Both the position numbers and the translations under genes were made by a program. DNA of 18,825 nt from Cyclobacteriaceae bacterium (lineage in GTDB: Bacteria; Bacteroidota; Bacteroidia; Cytophagales; Cyclobacteriaceae): assembly GCA_025455225.1 (NCBI GenBank), contig JALOMY010000100.1:1-18825 (forward strand), written 5' to 3'. Under the pieces are notes generated by a model. The model saw only the letters and a list, made by a program, of their open reading frames with translations, had not been told where the DNA came from and ran no database searches. Of the stretch, positions 14,779 to 18,825 are shown in pieces. The number at the start of each line of letters is the position of its first letter. Positions within the stretch are counted from its first letter, which is position 1.

Positions 14779-15686
14779 GAACTGCCCATAAGCGCCTGAA
14801 GTACATGGCTGCTGTCGATAAAGAACCAGAAGAAAAATACATTCAGGCAGGTAGCTGAAATCCAGTTCAAAATCATGGTATGCGTGTAGTCGGCTTTTAA
14901 CTCATCCTTAACAACCTGAATAAACCAATAGGTAAAATAAAGTACAACCGGACTTAATGCCAGAAGAAAACAGAACACATACTTTAGCTGGAAATAGGTT
15001 ATAAAAAAATAACTGAATCCACTGGCAGCCAGGGCGAACATAACAGCCGTAAAATAGAATGTTCCACGAACACCCAACTGTAAGCTAATGGTCTTATCTC
15101 CGCGTTTCGAATCTTCTTCATGCTGGTAAATCTGTGTCATCGGGTAACTTCCTAAAAGCAGTAGGGTTGACAAAAGTGCCGGGGTCAGAATATGCGGACG
15201 AAAAACATTTTCAATCGGGAAATCATTTAATCCAACATAACAGGTAAGTACAATAAAGAAACCCTGAAAAAACCCGGTAGTGATCCATCCCAGTATTGGG
15301 TACTTCTTTAACCGGATGGCCGGATGGCTATAGGCTTTCGATGCCAATCCATAAATGACGAGCATCAGGGCAAACGGTAGGCTCACTTTTAAAAATCCAA
15401 ATACCAGAGCGATTGCGTCAAACAGAAGAGAAAGAAAATACAAACCCCGGTTTACCCGTGGTGGATTTTTAATTCCTCCGATACTCTTCTCGTCTTTATC
15501 GAAATAACTGTTATAACCGTTGCTGGCCGGATATAGAAACAAATGAAGTACAATAAATACCCAAAACAATCTTCCTCCATTCAGGTTAGGAGATAAGGCA
15601 ACGCTAAACAGGTAAACGGGAAGTAAAAAATAGGAAAAATGAATACGCAGGTGAAGCCAGGAAGAAAGCGAAAACATAAAATACAT
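14775..15686 (-). CDS. UbiA-family prenyltransferase, integral membrane
   Basis: Numbered from the longest reading (ATG 15722, 315 aa). I prefer the internal ATG at 15686 (residue 13) or 15677 (residue 16), because the family begins just before WLHLRIHFSYFLLPV and a promoter-like TATAATTTG lies at 15705-15697. About nine membrane helices span the protein. The first Asp-rich motif is NGYNSYFDKDEKSIGG (68-83, Asp75/Asp77) and the second is YQHEEDSKRGDKT (199-211), together binding the Mg2+-diphosphate of an isoprenyl donor. The acceptor would be an aromatic compound. Next to a type III polyketide synthase, an attractive but unproven acceptor is its phenolic product. A carotenoid or menaquinone role cannot be excluded. 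It converges with the flavoprotein (4-base overlap) and is divergent from the synthase. Confidence 0.88.
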   Translation of the reverse strand: MYFMFSLSSWLHLRIHFSYFLLPVYLFSVALSPNLNGGRLFWVFIVLHLFLYPASNGYNSYFDKDEKSIGGIKNPPRVNRGLYFLSLLFDAIALVFGFLKVSLPFALMLVIYGLASKAYSHPAIRLKKYPILGWITTGFFQGFFIVLTCYVGLNDFPIENVFRPHILTPALLSTLLLLGSYPMTQIYQHEEDSKRGDKTISLQLGVRGTFYFTAVMFALAASGFSYFFITYFQLKYVFCFLLALSPVVLYFTYWFIQVVKDELKADYTHTMILNWISATCLNVFFFWFFIDSSHVLQALMGSS

Positions 15687-15689
15687 TTG
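15682..15689 (+). promoter_or_regulatory. Candidate -7 box (TACATTTG) of the polyketide synthase operon
   Basis: An exact TAnnTTTG match, 41 bases upstream of the synthase ATG at 15731. It overlaps the preferred UbiA start codon, so expression of the two divergent genes may interfere. No clear TTG upstream element. Confidence 0.25.
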
Positions 15690-15696
15690 TCTGATC

Positions 15697-15705
15697 CAAA
15701 TTATA
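15697..15705 (-). promoter_or_regulatory. Candidate promoter box of the UbiA gene
   Basis: Minus-strand TATAATTTG lies 11 bases upstream of the ATG at 15686. It resembles both a classical -10 element and a TAnnTTTG box with one extra base. If used, it would exclude the long start at 15722. Confidence 0.25.
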
Positions 15706-15730
15706 CTTTTTTCGGTTATCATTGAACGGT

Positions 15731-16663
15731 ATGAGTTTTATTGCTTCCATTGGCATTGCTTCTCCTAAACATCACTTTAGCCAACAAACCATTGCCTCTT
15801 TCATGGAGCGGGCCATGGAGCTTGATTATGCGGGCCAGCGGAAACTGAAATCTATTTTCAGGTCGACCGGAATCGAAAAACGCCACTCTGTTCTTGACGA
15901 CTATGGCAAGCAATCCGGATTTACATTTTATTCCAACACAGAAAATTTTGAACCTTTTCCTTCAACTGAAGCTCGCTTATTGCAGTTCAGGAAGCATGCA
16001 TTGCCTCTGAGCCTGGAAGCTGTTGAACATTGCCTGGGCAGCCATCATAACGAATTGCTTCAGACCATAACCCATCTCATTGTTGTAAGCTGCACCGGCA
16101 TGTACGCTCCGGGCCTGGATATTGAAATAATCAAATCACTTTCCTTGCGCAATGATGTGCAACGGACATGCATTAATTTTATGGGTTGCTATGCCGCTTT
16201 CAATGCCCTGAAGCTTGCGGATAGTATATGTACGGCTGATGCTCAAGCCAATGTATTAATAGTTTGTATTGAGCTATGCACACTTCATTTTCAAAAAGAG
16301 GGTACAGAAGATAATTTATTGGCTAATTCTTTATTTGCTGATGGTGCCGCAGCGATGATGGTGTCAGCCTCGCCACAGATGGGCTGGAATCTGGTTCCGG
16401 AATTATTTCACAACGCGCTTCTTATCGATGGCACCGAACACATGGCCTGGAACATAAGCAACTTCGGATTTGAAATGAAGCTGTCCACGTATGTACCTGA
16501 TATTATCCGGACCGGAATTAAGAAAATGACTGAAGACCTTCTTGAGCGTGTTGAAATGAGAGTATCAGACATCAATCATTTCGCTATCCACCCCGGGGGA
16601 AAAAAAATCCTGGAAGCTATTGAATCTGAACTCGGCATATCGAAAGAACTCAATAGGTTTTAA
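15731..16663 (+). CDS. Type III polyketide synthase, truncated by a frameshift
   Basis: From ATG 15731 (a TTG three codons earlier is less likely) the frame gives 310 residues of a chalcone-synthase-type enzyme and stops at TAA 16661-16663. The nucleophile Cys153 (NFMGCYAAFNALKLAD) and the catalytic His287 (AIHPGGKKILE) are present. The family continues for about 55 more residues including the third catalytic residue, Asn of GNMSS, and that part is found downstream in another frame. As sequenced, the product lacks the Asn and the C-terminal FGPGLT strand and should be inactive. Type III synthases condense an acyl-CoA with malonyl-CoA to resorcinols, pyrones or similar phenols in the cytoplasm. 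The neighbours (methyltransferase, flavoprotein, UbiA) suggest a tailored phenol or quinone. Family assignment is sure, product unknown. Confidence 0.9.
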   Translation: MSFIASIGIASPKHHFSQQTIASFMERAMELDYAGQRKLKSIFRSTGIEKRHSVLDDYGKQSGFTFYSNTENFEPFPSTEARLLQFRKHALPLSLEAVEHCLGSHHNELLQTITHLIVVSCTGMYAPGLDIEIIKSLSLRNDVQRTCINFMGCYAAFNALKLADSICTADAQANVLIVCIELCTLHFQKEGTEDNLLANSLFADGAAAMMVSASPQMGWNLVPELFHNALLIDGTEHMAWNISNFGFEMKLSTYVPDIIRTGIKKMTEDLLERVEMRVSDINHFAIHPGGKKILEAIESELGISKELNRF

Positions 16664-16824
16664 GTCAGTATGGAAATATGTCATCCGTAACTATTGTTTT
16701 TGTTCTGTACCATATTCTCAAACAACTGACTTCATCAGATGACCAGGGCACGATATTAAGCATGGCATTTGGTCCTGGCCTGACTCTTGAAAGCATGCTC
16801 CTTAAAATCCACTTCCATGCCTGA
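16660..16824 (+). pseudogene. Out-of-frame C-terminal remnant of the type III polyketide synthase
   Basis: In the frame starting at 16660, 54 codons encode LSQYGNMSSVTIVFVL, then a variable segment, then MAFGPGLTLESMLLKI, ending at TGA 16822-16824. These are the catalytic-Asn strand and the final strand of the synthase. Aligning with the family, about four residues are missing at the junction, which together with the frame change implies loss of 13 bases. Its stop overlaps the methyltransferase ATG by 8 bases (ATGCCTGA), the normal coupling arrangement, showing that this frame was the original end. Confidence 0.85.
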
Positions 16825-17530
16825 TTTCAGATATCGTTCAAAGCAATCTGAAATCATGGATAATCTCAATTGTGCAGGTGAGGTGGTTAACCAAACTTTA
16901 CGGGAGCTTGATTTTATTAATCATTGGTTAGGAGGAAATGATGTTACGTTAAAGGGCATTGATCATTTACTGAAAGTTGGCAGCCCGGTTAATTCTTCTC
17001 TGCATGTGGTAGATATGGGTTGTGGATCCGGAGATATGTTACGGTTGATCCATGACCAATTAAGCAAGACTTTTCCAGATCTCATTCTCACAGGAATTGA
17101 TGCCAACCCTAATATTATAGCCTTTGCGCAATCTCAGCTGAAAGCTAATACGAACCTTAAGTTCCGGTCAGTAAATGTGTTTGATGCTTCTTTCCAGCAA
17201 GAACAATTTGACATCATAACGGCTACCTTATTTCTTCATCATTTTAAAGAAGAAGAGCTGATCCATTTACTGCAAACCTGGAAGCACCAGGCCCGGTTGG
17301 GCATTGTGATTAACGATTTACACCGGCATCCGCTTGCGTACCATTCAATTAAACTGCTTACGTCTGTATTTTCCCGTTCCGCCATGGTAAAGTTTGATGC
17401 TCCTTTATCCGTACTTCGCGGATTTACCCGTGATGAATGGCGGACCCTTCTTAAAAATGCTGGTATCTCAAAATACACTCTTAATTGGAAATGGGCCTTT
17501 CGCTGGCAAATCAGTATTCCTGCACAGTAA
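16817..17530 (+). CDS. Class I SAM-dependent methyltransferase of the polyketide locus
   Basis: A 237-residue cytoplasmic enzyme from ATG 16817; a TTG ten codons upstream is also possible but lies inside the synthase end. The Rossmann motif I is VVDMGCGSGD (64-73), the acidic end of strand 2 is GIDAN (93-97), motif III lies around NVFDASF (120-126), and TATLFLHHFKEEEL (135-148) is post-motif. The N-terminal RSKQSEIMDNLNCAGEVVNQTLRELDFINHWLGG stretch (7-40) is a subgroup cap. It overlaps the reconstructed synthase stop by 8 bases and is therefore translationally coupled to it. A role in O- or C-methylation of the polyketide phenol, as SrsB does in Streptomyces, is inference. The frame is intact, although the upstream synthase is broken. 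Confidence 0.85.
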   Translation: MPDFRYRSKQSEIMDNLNCAGEVVNQTLRELDFINHWLGGNDVTLKGIDHLLKVGSPVNSSLHVVDMGCGSGDMLRLIHDQLSKTFPDLILTGIDANPNIIAFAQSQLKANTNLKFRSVNVFDASFQQEQFDIITATLFLHHFKEEELIHLLQTWKHQARLGIVINDLHRHPLAYHSIKLLTSVFSRSAMVKFDAPLSVLRGFTRDEWRTLLKNAGISKYTLNWKWAFRWQISIPAQ

Positions 17531-17594
17531 GAATTGGTACTTCGGGTCTGGCACAATTTTAGTACTTTCGGCATAGATCCTAACTGATACGTTT

Positions 17595-18083
17595 ATGAAC
17601 CTTATAAAAACATCCGCATTCATAGTTTTACTGGCTTTTATTGCTTCCTGTTCATCAGGGGTGCTGGGCAAAAAAGTGAAAGAACCTTTCCAGGGCAGCG
17701 CTTATGAATCGAATAACCGCTTCTGGCGAGGAACCGGTAAAGGCGTTAGTTCGCAGGATAACATAGCCCGTAATAAAGCCGACCTGGATGCAAAAGCCCA
17801 ATTAGCCGGACAGGTGAATACCACCATGAAACAGGTTGCTGATCAATATCTGGGCGAAACTGGTAATGAACGCGCTGCTGATGTTGCGGATAAATTTCAA
17901 AGCCTGGTGCGGCAAGTGATGAATACGGAAATTTCTGATCTAAGAAAAATTGGTGAGAAGAAATACTTTAATGAAAAGTCGAAGGAAGGCCTACGAAATC
18001 AAGAAAAACGCCATGCTGCGGTTTATGAAGAAACAAGCCAAAGTCGATCAAACCATCAACGAGCGTCAACGCGACCTGATTGA
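17595..18083 (+). CDS. LPP20-like lipoprotein, frameshifted near its C-terminus
   Basis: The signal peptide MNLIKTSAFIVLLAF is followed by the lipobox IASC with Cys19. The mature part contains a WRGTGKGVSSQDNIARNKADLDAKAQLA motif (44-71), typical of LPP20-type lipoproteins in which a conserved residue run precedes a long helix. It continues to EISDLRKIGEKKYFNEKSKEG (112-132). After residue 132 the frame reads an unlikely Arg/Gln/Ser-rich tail (LRNQEKRH to TRPD), while the natural continuation is in the next frame. So the protein as read is probably truncated with a spurious tail. It would be an outer-membrane-anchored periplasmic protein. It sits 64 bases after the methyltransferase and ahead of a strong terminator. 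No partner is evident. Confidence 0.78.
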   Translation: MNLIKTSAFIVLLAFIASCSSGVLGKKVKEPFQGSAYESNNRFWRGTGKGVSSQDNIARNKADLDAKAQLAGQVNTTMKQVADQYLGETGNERAADVADKFQSLVRQVMNTEISDLRKIGEKKYFNEKSKEGLRNQEKRHAAVYEETSQSRSNHQRASTRPD

Positions 18084-18138
18084 AAAAATAATTGATGATG
18101 AATTAAGTAAGCTGGAAGAAGAAGGAGATGATAATTAA
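17989..18138 (+). pseudogene. Out-of-frame C-terminal continuation of the LPP20-like lipoprotein
   Basis: From GCC at 17989 the frame reads AYEIKKNAMLRFMKKQ, then a helical charged segment, then SKLEEEGDDN and TAA at 18136-18138. This is a sensible family C-terminus (an amphipathic helix with an acidic end) and lies just before the terminator. Joining it to the upstream frame at about residue 132 leaves an apparent gap of several residues (typically a short beta strand before AYE), so a small out-of-frame deletion is more likely than a single missing base. Confidence 0.6.
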
Positions 18139-18154
18139 TCAAGAAGTCTCTTGC

Positions 18155-18187
18155 ATAATAAAGCCTGCTTAGTGCAGGCTTTATTAT
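18155..18187. terminator. Strong bidirectional terminator
   Basis: A 14-base-pair perfect stem (18155-18168 with 18174-18187) encloses a TTAGT loop. The GCCTGC/GCAGGC core is flanked by A-rich and T-rich arms, so a U tract follows on either strand. It separates the convergent LPP20-like and amidohydrolase genes and touches the stop codon of the latter. Confidence 0.85.
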
Positions 18188-18825
18188 TAAGGCTTGGTCT
18201 CGTTTCTTATAAGTACTCCGTTTTTCAGAACGAAAACAACTTTGCGCAACTCAGACACCGATTTTGAAGGATCTCCATTGATTACAACCAGGTCGGCTAA
18301 CAACCCTGGTTTAATTGCGCCAATTTCATGTTCCATATGCAGAGCTTTTGCATTAATGGTGGTTGCTGCCTTTAAAATATCGATGGGCTTCATTCCGTAT
18401 TCCTGCATCAATTCCATTTCGTATACATTTTCTCCATGATGGTATACGCCTACATCTCCGCCCATTCCAATCGTTACACCAGCGTCTAATGCGATCTTAA
18501 AACTCTTCTTCTTTTGCTGAACCAGAGCCGGCTCCGGGTCTTTACCTTTTTTCCAGCCCCGGTATTGCTGAATGGCATCAACCGCACCCAGTGTGGCATA
18601 ATAGGTTACATTATGTTGCTTCATCAATTGTGCGATTTCCTCATCCAGGTAATCGCCATGTTCTATTGTTTCAGCACCGGCTAAAATAGCCCGCCTCATT
18701 GCTTCTTTGGATTTTGCATGACATACCAGGTAACGACCGCTGCTTCTTGTTACCTCATTCACCAATTTCAATTCATCCAGCGTGAACGAAGGCTGATCCT
18801 CTCCCCGTGTTCCCCACCGGTAATC
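18187..18825 (-). CDS. Amidohydrolase-superfamily protein (imidazolonepropionase/prolidase-like), C-terminal part
   Basis: The frame is open to the window edge, so the N-terminal metal-binding HxH part lies outside; 212 codons are visible. Seen here are the barrel elements LVCHAKSKEAMRRAI (His at about 18720), ETIEHGDYLDEE (His at about 18660) and GMGGDVGVYHHGENVYEMELM (Asp at about 18456). These are the remaining metal ligands and catalytic Asp of the superfamily. The closing beta-sandwich GAIKPGLLADLVVINGDPSKSVSELRKVVFVLKNGVLI is also present. Such enzymes hydrolyse amide or ester bonds of cyclic amides or dipeptides, and the substrate cannot be told from this half. A signal peptide, frequent in Bacteroidota members, would be beyond the edge. 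A strong terminator follows the stop. Confidence 0.87.
   Translation of the reverse strand, partial: DYRWGTRGEDQPSFTLDELKLVNEVTRSSGRYLVCHAKSKEAMRRAILAGAETIEHGDYLDEEIAQLMKQHNVTYYATLGAVDAIQQYRGWKKGKDPEPALVQQKKKSFKIALDAGVTIGMGGDVGVYHHGENVYEMELMQEYGMKPIDILKAATTINAKALHMEHEIGAIKPGLLADLVVINGDPSKSVSELRKVVFVLKNGVLIRNETKP

Noticed and set aside
13633..17530. Flexirubin/aryl-polyene or carotenoid cluster interpretation
   Set aside because: No type II ketosynthases, acyl carrier proteins, phytoene synthase or desaturase are present; the synthase is clearly type III.
17537..17572. Imperfect direct repeat GTACTTCGG / GTACTTTCGG between the methyltransferase and lipoprotein genes
   Set aside because: Too short and only two copies; no promoter box with correct spacing could be tied to it.
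17239..17574. 111-codon minus-strand open frame over the methyltransferase end
   Set aside because: The methyltransferase frame shows family motifs; the antisense one shows none.

Overview
The window looks like a chromosomal segment from a Bacteroidota bacterium, most likely Cytophagales or a close relative. This is inferred from gene content: a fused MurF/alanine racemase, a TonB-dependent receptor with an N-terminal carboxypeptidase-regulatory-like domain, PD40/OmpA-like and DUF2911 proteins, promoter-like TAnnTTTG boxes, no obvious Shine-Dalgarno sites, and several TTG or GTG starts. No tRNA, rRNA, CRISPR array, insertion sequence or phage gene was seen.

Left part (1-4990): the 5' tip of a leftward gene, a 51-residue rightward small protein whose terminator lies inside the end of the opposing gene, then a leftward operon csaA - murF/alr fusion - S41 protease lipoprotein, and a rightward small secreted protein. 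Middle (5041-8090): a metal-type TonB receptor and acidic lipoprotein pair. It is preceded by a near-perfect inverted repeat, TTTGCAAC-TTT-GTTGCAAA, that overlaps the presumed promoter. This is probably a Fur-family-controlled uptake operon.

From 8094 to 13540: a leftward HisA-like barrel lacking the usual first catalytic Asp, a PD40/OmpA-like protein whose 5' end is out of frame, a DUF2911 membrane-anchored protein, a 39-residue membrane peptide followed by a LOG-family phosphoribohydrolase, a tandem retropepsin-PDZ protein, and a degenerate receiver-domain protein. From 13633 to 17530: a compact secondary-metabolite locus with a GGR-like flavoprotein, a UbiA prenyltransferase, a type III polyketide synthase and a SAM methyltransferase. 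It is reminiscent of phenolic-lipid/quinone pathways, but the synthase is frameshifted just before its catalytic Asn. The right end holds a frameshifted LPP20-like lipoprotein, a strong bidirectional terminator, and the C-terminal part of an amidohydrolase that runs off the window.

Three genes (5' end of the PD40 gene, 3' ends of the polyketide synthase and the LPP20-like lipoprotein) have coding sequence that continues in another frame. Either this is a strain with fresh small indels or the assembly has local errors. Reads would decide.
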